Assembly: GCA_965651695.1 (NCBI GenBank)
Contig: CBFGTI010000006.1
Span: 1-64,000, forward strand
Direction: 5' to 3'
DNA length: 64,000 bases
From: Imperialibacter sp965651695
GTDB lineage: Bacteria; Bacteroidota; Bacteroidia; Cytophagales; Cyclobacteriaceae
The translations under genes were made by a program, and so were the position numbers. Numbering within the stretch: position 1 is the first letter of the stretch; each line of letters starts with the position of its first letter. A model generated the notes under the pieces. It saw only the letters and a list, made by a program, of their open reading frames with translations. It had not been told where the DNA came from and did not search any database. This document shows positions 34,064 to 43,515 of the stretch, piece after piece.

Positions 34064-35281
34064 TCAGGCCTTTCGCTTTTTGAAGGACTTTGTCCTACCT
34101 CCCCCAGGCTTTTTCGACGATTTCTTGGGGCTTAGCGGGTTGTAAACCGGCCCTTCACCAATATGTTGCGGCAGCTTTACCATGCGGATGGTCTTCTCTA
34201 TCAGGCGTTCTATTCTCGAAAACTTCTGCTGATCCTCCTCATTCACAAAGGTGAAAGCGATTCCATCGGTATCGGCCCGGGCTGTACGGCCAATCCGGTG
34301 CACATAATCTTCGGCATCCTGCGGTACGTCGTAGTTGATTACGAGGTTGATGTTTTCAATATCAATACCGCGGCTTACCACATCGGTGGCTGTGAGAATG
34401 CTGATTTCTTTGTTGCGGAATTTCAAAAGGGCCGACTCCCTCTCCGACTGCTCAAGGTCCGAATGTATTGCCTCGGCCCTTCTGCCATCCTTCTTTAGCT
34501 GCCGGTCGAGCTCCTTTACGGTTGTTTTCCGGCTGCAAAAAATAAGTATTCTCGGCAGGTCTCTGGCGTCAAGCAGGTGCCTCAGCAGATCCATTTTCTG
34601 TGTGTCATACACTGAAAAAGCCGCTTGAAATATCTTTTCGGCCGGCTTGGAAATAGCAATGTTGATTTCCTTTGGGTCGTTGAGTATCTCCTTTGCCAAT
34701 GTGCGGATTTTAGGCGGCATGGTGGCAGAAAACATCAGGTTTTGCCGCTTCTTTGGCAACAGGTTTACAATTTTCATCAGGTCTTCAAAAAAGCCCATGT
34801 CCAGCATACGATCGGCTTCATCCAGGATCAGATGCTGCAAATGGCTGAAATCCGCATAATCGAAACTCATATGCGTGATCAACCGGCCTGGGGTAGCGAT
34901 AATAATATCGGCCCCCTCTTGTAAGGCCTTCTTCTGAGAATCCCAGTTGGCGCTGTCCGACCCACCATACACTGCAAACGAGTTTACGCCCGAGTGATAG
35001 CTGAGGCCGTGCACTTGCTGGTCGATCTGAATTGCCAGCTCCCTCGTTGGCGCCAATATCAGCGTCTTAATTTTTCCGTCCGGCGACTTTTGCGCGTCGT
35101 TTATCACAGGGATCAGGTAGGCGCCGGTTTTGCCCGTTCCGGTTTGGGCGCATGCTATTATGTCGTGACCTTCAAGAATAATGGGGATCGCCAGCTCCTG
35201 CACAGGAGTCATCGTTTCAAATCCCATATCGTGTACTGCATTCTTTACTTCATCCGAAATAGCTAATTCTTCAAACTTCAC
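34064..35281 (-). CDS. DEAD-box RNA helicase
   Basis: A 405-residue ATP-dependent RNA helicase with all core motifs: Q-motif (FETMTPVQ), motif I AQTGTGKT, Ia PTRELA, GG, TPGR, motif II DEAD, motif III SAT, and C-terminal IHSD, TDVVSRGID and HRIGRTAR. The lysine-rich tail (about 375-405) should add RNA affinity. Similar to RhlE-type helicases, which act in ribosome assembly, RNA turnover and cold adaptation. A 434-bp upstream region suggests a long leader. Confidence 0.95.
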   Translation of the reverse strand: MKFEELAISDEVKNAVHDMGFETMTPVQELAIPIILEGHDIIACAQTGTGKTGAYLIPVINDAQKSPDGKIKTLILAPTRELAIQIDQQVHGLSYHSGVNSFAVYGGSDSANWDSQKKALQEGADIIIATPGRLITHMSFDYADFSHLQHLILDEADRMLDMGFFEDLMKIVNLLPKKRQNLMFSATMPPKIRTLAKEILNDPKEINIAISKPAEKIFQAAFSVYDTQKMDLLRHLLDARDLPRILIFCSRKTTVKELDRQLKKDGRRAEAIHSDLEQSERESALLKFRNKEISILTATDVVSRGIDIENINLVINYDVPQDAEDYVHRIGRTARADTDGIAFTFVNEEDQQKFSRIERLIEKTIRMVKLPQHIGEGPVYNPLSPKKSSKKPGGGRTKSFKKRKA

Positions 35282-35715
35282 AGTATTTATTTTATGATGT
35301 AATGTGCTTAAATGATGCTGCGTTTATCCGCGAATAATCGGGCAAAGACCTTTCATCGACCGAATTGTGCAGATTTGCATAAGACAAAGATTGCTCAACA
35401 TTATATTATCCGCAAATTCACATGCCGCTTTCCCCTACTAACAGTACAGGGCAACCTAATCTCCCGGAAAAATAGAGGAAATAATGATCTTAAGGAAGAG
35501 GTTGTACACGAACCCGCAGACAAAGAACTCAGTTTATGAAGAAACCTATCAGTTAACGTATTTTTCAATGCAAAATTACCTGCAAATGAACCACCCCCCA
35601 TTGCTCTAACCAGGGTGGGACTATCCTCGCAACCAAAGCGGAAATTAGTGATTTGAGAACATCGGGATTTGGCGGTTTTTTCGGCTACTGGTTTGCTATC
35701 CAACAGTATTACGGG
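35282..35715. other. Region between DEAD-box helicase and small membrane protein
   Basis: No gene supported. It should contain the helicase promoter and perhaps a long leader RNA, as is usual for cold-induced helicases, but I could not identify a clear promoter box or riboswitch-like structure. Confidence 0.4.
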
Positions 35716-35946
35716 TTACTGCAGACTCGTCTTCCTAACTAAACCAAAGACAGCGCTTGCCGTCTGTTCAACGGCATCTTTAACACCGGTAGTTGTCACT
35801 ACCTCTTTGTTTTCTACCTCAAAAGCCTGGCTGAGCGAGATCTTGGGTGGGTTTAAAAAGCCAGGAGTTAACAGCACCGCTATGACTGCGACTACTACCC
35901 CCAGGGTAACCAGTCCGTTTTTGATATTTGTCTTTAGCGATTGCAT
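35716..35946 (-). CDS. Small membrane-anchored protein
   Basis: A 76-residue frame with one transmembrane helix (about residues 11-30, LVTLGVVVAVIAVLL) followed by a soluble C-terminal half of about 45 residues. No family recognised. The clean MQSLKTN start and regular hydrophobic core support a real gene, but no partner is adjacent. Confidence 0.5.
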   Translation of the reverse strand: MQSLKTNIKNGLVTLGVVVAVIAVLLTPGFLNPPKISLSQAFEVENKEVVTTTGVKDAVEQTASAVFGLVRKTSLQ

Positions 35947-36134
35947 ACTCCTTTAATAGCAATTTAGATGCCAGTAATGTAAATTGTTTATTTTCAATGT
36001 ATTAAACAAACATAAGGCATTACTCTGGCCGAAACCGGACAATAACCGCCGGTGTTTCTGTCCGGATTTCCATCAGGCTTTAGTATAAAACTGGAGAAAT
36101 GAAAAAAGATTACTCCGCTACGGCAAAAAAGTTG

Positions 36135-36836
36135 CTACTCGAGAACTTCAACCTCAAAGTAAAGCGTGGCGTTGGCCGGAATCTGACCTCTTGCTATGCT
36201 GCCGTAACCAAGATCGGGCGGTATCCTCAGTAACGCTCTGCTGCCCTTTTTTAGCTGACCGATTCCTTCATCCCACCCTTTAATAACCTGCCCGATGCCC
36301 AGGGTGAAGCTAAACGGCTTATTGCGATCGAACGAGCTATCGAATTTAATGCCATTTTCAAGGTAGCCGGCGTAGTGCACCAGCACCGGTTTTCCATGCT
36401 CGGGAAGTGGCCCGTCTCCTTCCTTAATCACTTTTATGCCCAGCCCGCTTTCCTGGTAAACGTATCCAAATTTTCGACTTTCAATCTCCCAGGCCTTCAT
36501 TGCCTTTTGGAGGAAGAGAATTTCAACTGCTGTAATCTTAAATTTACCATCTGTGGCGAGCGAAAGAAAGTAGTCGCCGCTGGTTTGGGACGGAGTGGGA
36601 ATATACTTTGCCTTTTTCCCATTTACCAGAAGAAAGTTGGGCTGCTTTTCAGAGAATTGGACACACATGCCAGGAAACTCCGCGTCGGCAAAGCAAAAAT
36701 CGGCAACATAGGCAAGCTTGGAAGTGCATTCATCGCATTGCGCTACTGCCCTACCTGGCACAAAAAATGGCGCTGCAGCAAGTACAGCTATAAAAAAACA
36801 AACGCCTCTCATTCTAGTCCTCATTTGAGCATCCAA
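36135..36836 (-). CDS. FKBP-type peptidyl-prolyl isomerase, exported
   Basis: A 233-residue protein with a signal peptide (the start may be any of three Met within the first nine residues), a unique cysteine-bearing domain at about 33-135 (CDECTSKL, CFADAEFPGMC) and an FKBP domain at about 140-233 containing VLVHYAGYL, FDSSFDR, VIKGWDEG and PPDLGYG. It catalyses cis-trans isomerisation of prolyl bonds during folding of periplasmic or outer-membrane proteins. The N-terminal domain resembles other Bacteroidota FKBP lipoprotein-like extensions but its role is unclear. Confidence 0.9.
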   Translation of the reverse strand: MDAQMRTRMRGVCFFIAVLAAAPFFVPGRAVAQCDECTSKLAYVADFCFADAEFPGMCVQFSEKQPNFLLVNGKKAKYIPTPSQTSGDYFLSLATDGKFKITAVEILFLQKAMKAWEIESRKFGYVYQESGLGIKVIKEGDGPLPEHGKPVLVHYAGYLENGIKFDSSFDRNKPFSFTLGIGQVIKGWDEGIGQLKKGSRALLRIPPDLGYGSIARGQIPANATLYFEVEVLE

Positions 36837-36870
36837 ATAAGGACTAGAAAAAGAGAAAAAGCAACACTTG

Positions 36871-37173
36871 TTACTTCCGTTTTTTTCTAAAGGTGATGGG
36901 AATAAAGTCGTCGGTAGGAATTCCGATATGGGCCAGGTCCCACTCAGGGTTGTAGGTGCTAATCAATCTTTTAATGCACTCCACCCTGTCCGAAGTCGGA
37001 AATTCGCATTCTTCCCAATAGAAAATCTCTACCCGGTAGTGATACTGCTTTTTAATGCCGTTGACTCTTACCTCAACTTCGATCTCCTGCTCTTCTAAAG
37101 TGCGGGGAATCTCAATGCCAATAACTGCCATATGTGTGATTTCATTTGCCTGCTTTTCAACAACAAAAAACAT
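36871..37173 (-). CDS. Conserved small protein, function unknown
   Basis: A 100-residue frame, or 86 residues if the second Met (position 37131, MAVIGIEIPR) is the true start, which gives a more typical N-terminus. It is acidic in the middle and basic at the end (FRKKRK). Notable blocks are YHYRVEIFYWEECEFP and DLAHIGIPTDDFIP. No signal peptide. I recognise no function; it lies 35 bp upstream of the FKBP gene on the same strand. Confidence 0.55.
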   Translation of the reverse strand: MFFVVEKQANEITHMAVIGIEIPRTLEEQEIEVEVRVNGIKKQYHYRVEIFYWEECEFPTSDRVECIKRLISTYNPEWDLAHIGIPTDDFIPITFRKKRK

Positions 37174-37419
37174 ACCCCAGTGTTAATGCATTAACAATGA
37201 AGAAGTTACAGATTTACTTTCAGATGGAAATGAACGAATACGTGACAGTAAGCTGTTCATTTTTAGCCAATTATCTGATTAAACAACCACTTAACCCGCT
37301 ACTTTTCCCCTGAGGGGGTTCATTTGTCCGGCAGTATTGATTTGATTATGAAATACCTCTGTTGAAATGAAATTTTAGAAAATTTGTTTCTTTTGTAGAA
37401 CTACTTCAATTAAGAAATT

Positions 37420-38037
37420 ATGAGCATGACTACTTCTAACCTGTTTAAAAGCTTAAATGTAATTGGTTTATTTTCTATTGTACTGGCGGTGGCTATGGCG
37501 TGTTCTTCGCCGAAATCGGGCGACAATACCGAAGCAGAGACAGTTGTAGAATCTGAAACCGAATCGGAGGAAGAGGATAAATCGCAACGCCCGAGCCCTC
37601 CTGCCTCTACTACAGCAAATGTGAGCGGCGTTAATGTAACCATCGACTACAGCTCGCCGGCCGTGAAAGGGCGTAAAATATGGGGAGATCTGGTTCCCTA
37701 CGGAAAAGTAGACCGCACCGGCGCCAACGAAGCCACTGTTTTTTCGGTCGATAAAAATGTGCGGGTAAATGGCGAAATGCTGCCGGCCGGTCAGTACAGC
37801 CTTTTTACGATTCCCACCGAAACCGAATGGACGGTGATCTTTAACAAGGTAGCCGAACAATGGGGCGCTTACGACTACGACCAGGCGGAAGATGCACTTA
37901 GAATAACCGTAACACCTGAAAAGGCCGACTCATTTAATGAGCGACTGGAGTTGAAAGTAACCGAAGATGGAACCGTGCGTTACCACTGGGAAAACCTTTC
38001 CTTCTCTTTTAAAGTGGAGCCCGCTACAGCAAGCTAA
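37420..38037 (+). CDS. DUF2911 lipoprotein
   Basis: A 205-residue exported lipoprotein (lipobox AMAC at about residue 28) with an acidic Glu/Ser linker, then a DUF2911 domain at about 62-205: VTIDYSSPAVKGRKIWG, LVPYGKVDRTGANEAT and AGQYSLFTIP. The family is widespread in Bacteroidota, and no biochemical role is known to me. Monocistronic, with a strong terminator after it. Confidence 0.87.
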   Translation: MSMTTSNLFKSLNVIGLFSIVLAVAMACSSPKSGDNTEAETVVESETESEEEDKSQRPSPPASTTANVSGVNVTIDYSSPAVKGRKIWGDLVPYGKVDRTGANEATVFSVDKNVRVNGEMLPAGQYSLFTIPTETEWTVIFNKVAEQWGAYDYDQAEDALRITVTPEKADSFNERLELKVTEDGTVRYHWENLSFSFKVEPATAS

Positions 38038-38058
38038 AGAAATTGCTTTTTCAGCAAG

Positions 38059-38097
38059 AAACCTGGCATTTCATTCCGCTAAATGCCAGGTTTTTTT
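38059..38097. terminator. Terminator between convergent genes
   Basis: Stem AACCTGGCATTT / AAATGCCAGGTT around an 8-nt loop, followed on the plus strand by seven T. It serves the DUF2911 gene and, with a poorer T-tract (GGTTTCTT), may also serve the convergent head-GIN gene. Confidence 0.82.
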
Positions 38098-38101
38098 AAT
38101 G

Positions 38102-38836
38102 TTAATTGGTTGCGGCCTCCACGCCTCCTGAACCGGTAACTGTTTGATGCACCAGGCTACCGTTGCCGCGGTAATAAACGTAACCGCTGCCCGATACCGT
38201 AGCCATGAGGGAATCTGCGAAGCTAACTTCGACTCTCCCGCTACCGGAAAGGTTTACCCTCGCCTCGGCAGCTACCATATCGAAAGCTTGCACACTACCC
38301 GAACCGGACAACTGCACGTCCATAAAATCAGCCGACCCTTTGAGGGTTACTTTTCCCGAGCCCGAATGCAAAACATCTGTTGTTTCGGTTGTCCCCAGAA
38401 ACGTGATATTACCAGAACCGGAAAGCAGTATGTCGGCTTCTGCCACTTCCATGCTGTCTTCTACAACAATGGAGCCGGAACCGGTGAGCGCAATGCTGCT
38501 AACCGCCGGCACGGTAACGTAAATATTGAGTGTTTGATAATTTGAAACACATTCGCGCGGCAGTATGGTCCAGGTACCCTCCGATACCTCCGTTTGAATC
38601 TGGCTAATAATATTGGCCTGGGCCTCAATTTCAACCCTTTGCTCGCTGCCTCTGTATATGTAAACATTTCCGGCCATCCCGAAATTTATGCCATTAATGT
38701 CGCTGAGCGCTACCTCCTGCCTTACTACATCGCCCGTGCCTCTCACGCAGGGGTTATCGACAAGTTCACAACTGAGGAGAAGGAAAAATGCAGGGACATA
38801 AATCAAAAAAATGGACAAACGTGGGTGAATAGACAT
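38102..38836 (-). CDS. Head-GIN (DUF2807) lipoprotein
   Basis: A 244-residue exported lipoprotein (lipobox near LLLSC) with a DUF2807 head-GIN domain: VEIEAQANI early, then a long beta-helix-like region where SGSG recurs at nearly regular intervals (GSGSIV, GSGNIT, GSGKVT, GSGSVQ, GSGRVE, GSGYVY). Such proteins are thought to act as periplasmic or surface beta-solenoids of unknown function. Convergent with DUF2911. Confidence 0.87.
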   Translation of the reverse strand: MSIHPRLSIFLIYVPAFFLLLSCELVDNPCVRGTGDVVRQEVALSDINGINFGMAGNVYIYRGSEQRVEIEAQANIISQIQTEVSEGTWTILPRECVSNYQTLNIYVTVPAVSSIALTGSGSIVVEDSMEVAEADILLSGSGNITFLGTTETTDVLHSGSGKVTLKGSADFMDVQLSGSGSVQAFDMVAAEARVNLSGSGRVEVSFADSLMATVSGSGYVYYRGNGSLVHQTVTGSGGVEAATN

Positions 38837-38941
38837 AAGTTTAAGGGGAAAGTTTTTAACGATACTCTTAAAGTCGCAAACAAAGAGAAAAGGTTGCGTT
38901 CTAATTCAAATATTCTCTACATGGATTCGTTTTTTTTGCCT

Positions 38942-38949
38942 TACATTTG
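38942..38949 (+). promoter_or_regulatory. -7 box of the GreA/B-like gene
   Basis: TACATTTG matches TAnnTTTG exactly and lies 19 bp before the ATG at 38969, implying a very short leader. No good -33 element. Confidence 0.5.
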
Positions 38950-38968
38950 CCCTTTCTTTTTCAGATAA

Positions 38969-39436
38969 ATGACAAATATTGCCGATTTGGCGGTATTCAA
39001 GAAGAAAGTACTTGAGTACTGCCTCCGACGCCAGGAAGAACAAATTGCCAGCTTGAAGGACGCCATGGATGGCGCCATGGAAAGTGCTTTGAGTGAAAAA
39101 GGAGGCTCTGAGGACAGCCAGGATTCTTTCAGGGAGCAAATGCAGCTTGAAAGAAACATGTATGCAAAGAAACTTTCGGAAGCCACTGAAATGCTGGTGT
39201 TGCTGCAGCGAATAAACCCGGATGCTTCTTTTCAGCAGGCAGGGCAAGGGTCGATGGTGTCTACCGACAAACAGATTTTTCTAATAGCCGGAAGCCTCGG
39301 AAAGCTTACCATAGATGGAACCGACGTATTCGTTATTTCCAACCAATCGCCGATTTACGATGTAATGGCAGGTAGACGAAAGGGTGAAAGTTTCGATTTC
39401 CGGGGGCAAAAATTTAGTATCAGCGGAGTGGCCTAG
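38969..39436 (+). CDS. GreA/GreB-like transcription factor
   Basis: A 155-residue protein with a helical, charged N-terminal half (likely coiled coil, about 1-85) and a C-terminal GreA/GreB-type domain (about 90-155: GSMVSTDKQIFLIAG, VISNQSPIYDVMAG). Members bind the RNA polymerase secondary channel. The acidic tip of classic GreA is not obvious here, so cleavage activity is uncertain. Bacteroidota homologues are often mislabelled as 3-oxoacyl-ACP synthase. Confidence 0.8.
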   Translation: MTNIADLAVFKKKVLEYCLRRQEEQIASLKDAMDGAMESALSEKGGSEDSQDSFREQMQLERNMYAKKLSEATEMLVLLQRINPDASFQQAGQGSMVSTDKQIFLIAGSLGKLTIDGTDVFVISNQSPIYDVMAGRRKGESFDFRGQKFSISGVA

Positions 39437-39588
39437 CTCTCCGTAGCGGTACTGAAGCTGGCTCTGAAAAGAAGTGGCAGCCACCACTACCGCGTGTCAT
39501 TTGTTTTTTCAAAGTAGTATATTCGGCGCCAATAATAAATCATTCAACGGCCGTGCCCTGCGGCCGAATGATAATGAGGAAGATATAC

Positions 39589-42216
39589 ATGACCGTAGAA
39601 AAAAGAAGGCTCGAAGAATGTAAACATGGGGTACCCTGGAAAAAATGGGGGCCCTACCTGTCGGAGCGCCAATGGGGTACTGTAAGGGAAGACTATAGTA
39701 AACATGGTGTAGCCTGGGAGAGCCTTTCGCACGAAGCTGCACGCAGCAAAGCATACAGGTGGGGTGAAGATGGGCTTGGCGGCTTTTGCAATGAAGACCA
39801 GCGAATCTGCTTTGCCTGGGCATTCTGGAACCACAAAGATCCTATTTTAAAAGAGCGGCTGTTCGGCTTATCGGGTGTGGAGGGCAACCACGGCGAAGAT
39901 GTAAAGGAAATCTATTACTACCTCGACAGCACTCCCACGCATTCGTTCATGAAAATGCTGTACAAGTACCCGCAGCATGAATTTCCCTACAAGCAACTTC
40001 TCGAAAAAAACCAGCGAAGAAGCAAGAAAGAATCGGAATACGAGCTGATAGATACCGGATTGTTCAATAAAGACGAGTACTTCGACATATTCCTGAAGTA
40101 TGCGAAGAACGACGTGGAGGATTTTCTGTTTGAAGCTGAGATTGTAAACAGAAGTAGCAAGGACGCGCCACTAACTGTACTCCCGACTTTCTGGTTCAGA
40201 AACACCTGGTCGTCGGGCAAGGACAAATTTATACCTTCGGTTGAAGAATTTAGCAGGCAGCACATGTTCTTGTCGCATCACCTGCTCGACGATTTCCATA
40301 TCTACTTCGACGACAATGTAATCGAGCAGGTTTTTACCAACAACGAAACCAACCGTACAAAGCTTTACGGCATTCCAAACAGCCATAGCTTTTTGAAAGA
40401 TGGCATCAACGACTACATCGTAAACGGAAATAAGGAAGCCGTTAATCCTGAAAAAAGGGGCTCAAAGGCCAGCGGAGTATACCAGTTTCAGGTGCCAGCC
40501 AACGGCAGCGTGTCGGTTAGGGTAAGACTGAGCAGAAGCAAACTCAGCCATCCTTTTGAGGAGTTTGAGAAAATAATGGCCTTGCGCAGTGCTGAATGCG
40601 ACTCCTTCTACCGCGCCCATCAGCACAAGGTTGCCGATAAGGACCTGAGAAACATACAGCGCCAGGCATACGCAGGCATGATGTGGAGCAAACAGTTTTA
40701 CTACTACAATGTGAGAGAGTGGCTAAGTGGTGACCCCGGCCGCATGCCTCCGCCGGAGGAGCGAAAAAGAGGGAGAAACCGGGAATGGCAACACATGGAC
40801 AGCGCCCACATTATTTCTATGCCCGACAAATGGGAGTACCCCTGGTATGCTGCCTGGGATCTTGCCTTTCACTGTATCCCAATAGCACGGTTGGACCCCG
40901 AATTTGCGAAAGAACAACTGCTGCTGCTGCTAAAGGACGAATACATGCACCCCAACGGGCAAATTCCCGCGTATGAATGGAACTTCAGCGATGTAAACCC
41001 GCCCGTTCATGCGTGGGCCGTGCTGCGGGTATTTAAGATGGACCGGAAGATGCACGGCAAAGCAGACTACGATTTCCTTCAAAAAGCCTTCAACAGGCTT
41101 CTTCTCAACTTTACCTGGTGGGTAAACCGGAAAGACGCCGAGGGAAACAACATCTTCCAGGGCGGATTTCTCGGGCTAGACAATATTGGCGTATTCGACA
41201 GAAACAGGCCATTGATTGAAGGGGCAACTCTTGAGCAGGCGGATTCAACCAGCTGGATGGCTATGTTTGCCCTCAATATGCTGCGCATGTCGCTCGACCT
41301 TGCCGAAGAATACCCTGCGTACCAGGACATGGCCAATAAATTCTTTGAGCACTTCCTGTACATAGCAGAGGCAATGAATAGCTCGGAAACTGACCAAATT
41401 ACGCTATGGGACGATGAAGACAATTTTTACTATGATGTAATGCACGTGCCGGGGGAGCGACCACACCAAATGAAGGTGAGGTCGATGGTTGGGCTCATCC
41501 CGCTATTTGCAATTGAGACGCTACGGCAGACCACCTACGACAAATTACCGCAGTTTAGAGACAGGCTGGATTTTTTCATGAAGCAGCGGCCAAAATTAGC
41601 TTCGCTCGTGGCTCGTTGGGAAGACCCCGGACGTGGCGAACGCCGCCTGCTGTCGCTGCTGAGAGGCTTCAGAATGAAGAAAATTTTGGAGAGAATGCTC
41701 GACTCCGACGAATTTTTGTCTGAATATGGCGTGAGAGCTCTTTCTAAATACCATAAGGACAACCCCTACGTGCTGGAAATGAACGGCGAGAAATTCATTG
41801 TCAAATATTTGCCGGGCGAATCGGATTCTTCTTTTTTCGGTGGTAACTCCAATTGGCGCGGCCCTGTGTGGTTTCCGGTAAACTACCTTATCATTGAGTC
41901 GCTTTACAAATTTCATTTCTACTATGGCGACGATTTTAAGATTGAATACCCCACCAAGAGCGGCGAGTATATTACCATACGAGAGCTGGCAGGGATACTG
42001 GCCGAGAGACTTATCAAAATTTTTAAGAAAGACGCCGACGGTAACCGCCCCGTATTCGGGAAAAATGAGAAGTTTCAAAAAGATCCGCATTTCAAAGACT
42101 ACATTCTTTTTTATGAATACTTCAATGGCGACACAGGCGTAGGGCTTGGCGCTGAACACCAAACCGGCTGGACAGGTATGATTGCTGACATAATTCACAA
42201 ATACTACAATCCCTAA
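39589..42216 (+). CDS. GH63 family glucosidase
   Basis: An 875-residue glycoside hydrolase related to family 63 (processing alpha-glucosidases, mannosylglycerate hydrolases). It has no signal peptide, so it is cytoplasmic. Recognisable blocks are WGPYLSERQWGTVREDYS, RWGEDGLGGFCNEDQ, LKERLFGLSGVEGNHGEDVKE and, later, GLDNIGVFDRN, with the (alpha/alpha)6 core at about 350-860. I prefer ATG 39589 because AGGAAG stands about 9 nt upstream; a GTG at 39553 and two ATGs between are less likely. It is probably in one operon with the next gene (11-bp gap). Expected to release glucose from alpha-glucosides; the substrate is not known. Confidence 0.88.
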   Translation: MTVEKRRLEECKHGVPWKKWGPYLSERQWGTVREDYSKHGVAWESLSHEAARSKAYRWGEDGLGGFCNEDQRICFAWAFWNHKDPILKERLFGLSGVEGNHGEDVKEIYYYLDSTPTHSFMKMLYKYPQHEFPYKQLLEKNQRRSKKESEYELIDTGLFNKDEYFDIFLKYAKNDVEDFLFEAEIVNRSSKDAPLTVLPTFWFRNTWSSGKDKFIPSVEEFSRQHMFLSHHLLDDFHIYFDDNVIEQVFTNNETNRTKLYGIPNSHSFLKDGINDYIVNGNKEAVNPEKRGSKASGVYQFQVPANGSVSVRVRLSRSKLSHPFEEFEKIMALRSAECDSFYRAHQHKVADKDLRNIQRQAYAGMMWSKQFYYYNVREWLSGDPGRMPPPEERKRGRNREWQHMDSAHIISMPDKWEYPWYAAWDLAFHCIPIARLDPEFAKEQLLLLLKDEYMHPNGQIPAYEWNFSDVNPPVHAWAVLRVFKMDRKMHGKADYDFLQKAFNRLLLNFTWWVNRKDAEGNNIFQGGFLGLDNIGVFDRNRPLIEGATLEQADSTSWMAMFALNMLRMSLDLAEEYPAYQDMANKFFEHFLYIAEAMNSSETDQITLWDDEDNFYYDVMHVPGERPHQMKVRSMVGLIPLFAIETLRQTTYDKLPQFRDRLDFFMKQRPKLASLVARWEDPGRGERRLLSLLRGFRMKKILERMLDSDEFLSEYGVRALSKYHKDNPYVLEMNGEKFIVKYLPGESDSSFFGGNSNWRGPVWFPVNYLIIESLYKFHFYYGDDFKIEYPTKSGEYITIRELAGILAERLIKIFKKDADGNRPVFGKNEKFQKDPHFKDYILFYEYFNGDTGVGLGAEHQTGWTGMIADIIHKYYNP

Positions 42217-42227
42217 AAGCGCTGCTT

Positions 42228-42776
42228 ATGTTTTCTTTCTTCAAAAAGAAAGAGGTGTTGCCGCCTGTTGCGGTGTATACCGACAAGGTGCAGATGTACA
42301 GGCAACTGATGGCCGGCTTAAGTGATGGCCGGCGTTCGCTGGTAGTATGCTTTTTCGAAAAAACCGCAAATGAACTGAAGGAGTTGCTAAACGCTGCGCA
42401 AATAAGCTCGGCAAAGATTGTGCTTGCCCCGGTTTCGCACAAAGATATGAACGGTGCTGAGCAAGTGCTTATGGCTGAGATTTATCCTACTGCTACTTTT
42501 TATACACAAACAATCAGCTCACTAACCACGGCGGGCAGGCCCATTCTGAAGGTTTTCTCTTCTCTCGACAATCCCTTCTTCTCTCATTTTGGCGGAGATA
42601 AGCTCAAAACCCTTACGGCTCGGCTTGGGATGCAAAACGACGAAGCCATTGTCCATCCAATGATCGATAGAGCGATTCAAAACGCGCAAACCAAAACCGA
42701 AAGCCGCCTGGCCTCCGAACGAAAAGCAACCTCAATCGAGGAGTGGTTCTCGCTTAATCAGCTGCCGTCGCGGTAG
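42228..42776 (+). CDS. Conserved protein of unknown function
   Basis: A 182-residue soluble protein starting MFSFFKKKEV. An alternating beta/alpha pattern is visible (SLVVCFFEKTANEL, KIVLAPVSHKDM, GRPILKVFSS), suggesting a Rossmann-like core without a nucleotide-binding loop. The last 30 residues, ending SIEEWFSLNQL, are helical. I do not recognise the family. It follows the GH63 gene by 11 bp, so the two are probably cotranscribed. Confidence 0.7.
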   Translation: MFSFFKKKEVLPPVAVYTDKVQMYRQLMAGLSDGRRSLVVCFFEKTANELKELLNAAQISSAKIVLAPVSHKDMNGAEQVLMAEIYPTATFYTQTISSLTTAGRPILKVFSSLDNPFFSHFGGDKLKTLTARLGMQNDEAIVHPMIDRAIQNAQTKTESRLASERKATSIEEWFSLNQLPSR

Positions 42777-42949
42777 AAGTGAGTTGGCCTCCAACACCCA
42801 ACGGAGCAGCTATTCGCTGCAACTGGCTCACTTAAAGATCTATACCAATAATTGAGAGTTTAATTACAAAGCTATTATATTAGTGCTTCCTTTTTGCCGA
42901 CCTGGTACATCGCTTATTAAAATGGTTTCATTTTTTGCTCTCTTTCAAC

Positions 42950-43498
42950 ATGAAAAAGCTATGCATGTATGCCTTGTCGCTGCTTCCCCTCACTTTTGCA
43001 TGTGGCGACGAAGGGGTGGGGTTTAATATCACGAAGAAAGTCCCCGTAATTTTCAATGTAGAAATTCCGGCCAACGATCCCGTTGTGCTCATTTCTCCGC
43101 CCGATTTTATTGAAACTTACAGACTTCGGGACGTAGGAGCCTTTGACGACGTATTGTCTAATCTCGACGAAACAAACGGGTTGATTGTCAATGAAATCAG
43201 CTACTCTATTACCGAAGTTGACCCGGACGAGGAAATAACGATTGACGAAATAAGATTAAATGTAACTTCTTCCGGCGCGGAGCAGCGCAGCGTGCTGGGC
43301 ATTTCGGGTACATTGCAAAACACGCCCGAAACCAAAGCAACTGTAACCAGCAGCGATATTAATATAATAGCCGAGATATTACTAAACTACCAGGAGGTAG
43401 ATAACATACTGGTTTTCTACCTGCCTGAGGCGCCGGCTAACGATCTTAACTTTGTGGTTACGCTCTATTACGATGTTACTGTAAGAGCCCGTTTCTAA
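42950..43498 (+). CDS. Putative lipoprotein
   Basis: A 182-residue exported lipoprotein (lipobox TFAC at residue 18). The mature part is acidic and beta-rich with no domain I recognise. I chose ATG 42950 over an upstream TTG at 42935 because it starts a regular signal peptide, MKKLCMYALS. It precedes a DUF6588 outer-membrane protein by 17 bp, so they are probably one operon and may act together at the outer membrane. Confidence 0.72.
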   Translation: MKKLCMYALSLLPLTFACGDEGVGFNITKKVPVIFNVEIPANDPVVLISPPDFIETYRLRDVGAFDDVLSNLDETNGLIVNEISYSITEVDPDEEITIDEIRLNVTSSGAEQRSVLGISGTLQNTPETKATVTSSDINIIAEILLNYQEVDNILVFYLPEAPANDLNFVVTLYYDVTVRARF

Positions 43499-43515
43499 TC
43501 AATCTATCCAACCCT

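Noticed and set aside
35401..35703. A 100-codon minus-strand frame upstream of the helicase
   Set aside because: Low-complexity serine-rich translation without recognisable domain; more likely leader or spacer DNA.
37386..37403. TTGTAGAAC shared with the PadR operators, upstream of the DUF2911 gene
   Set aside because: Only half of the dyad is present; a chance match is likely.
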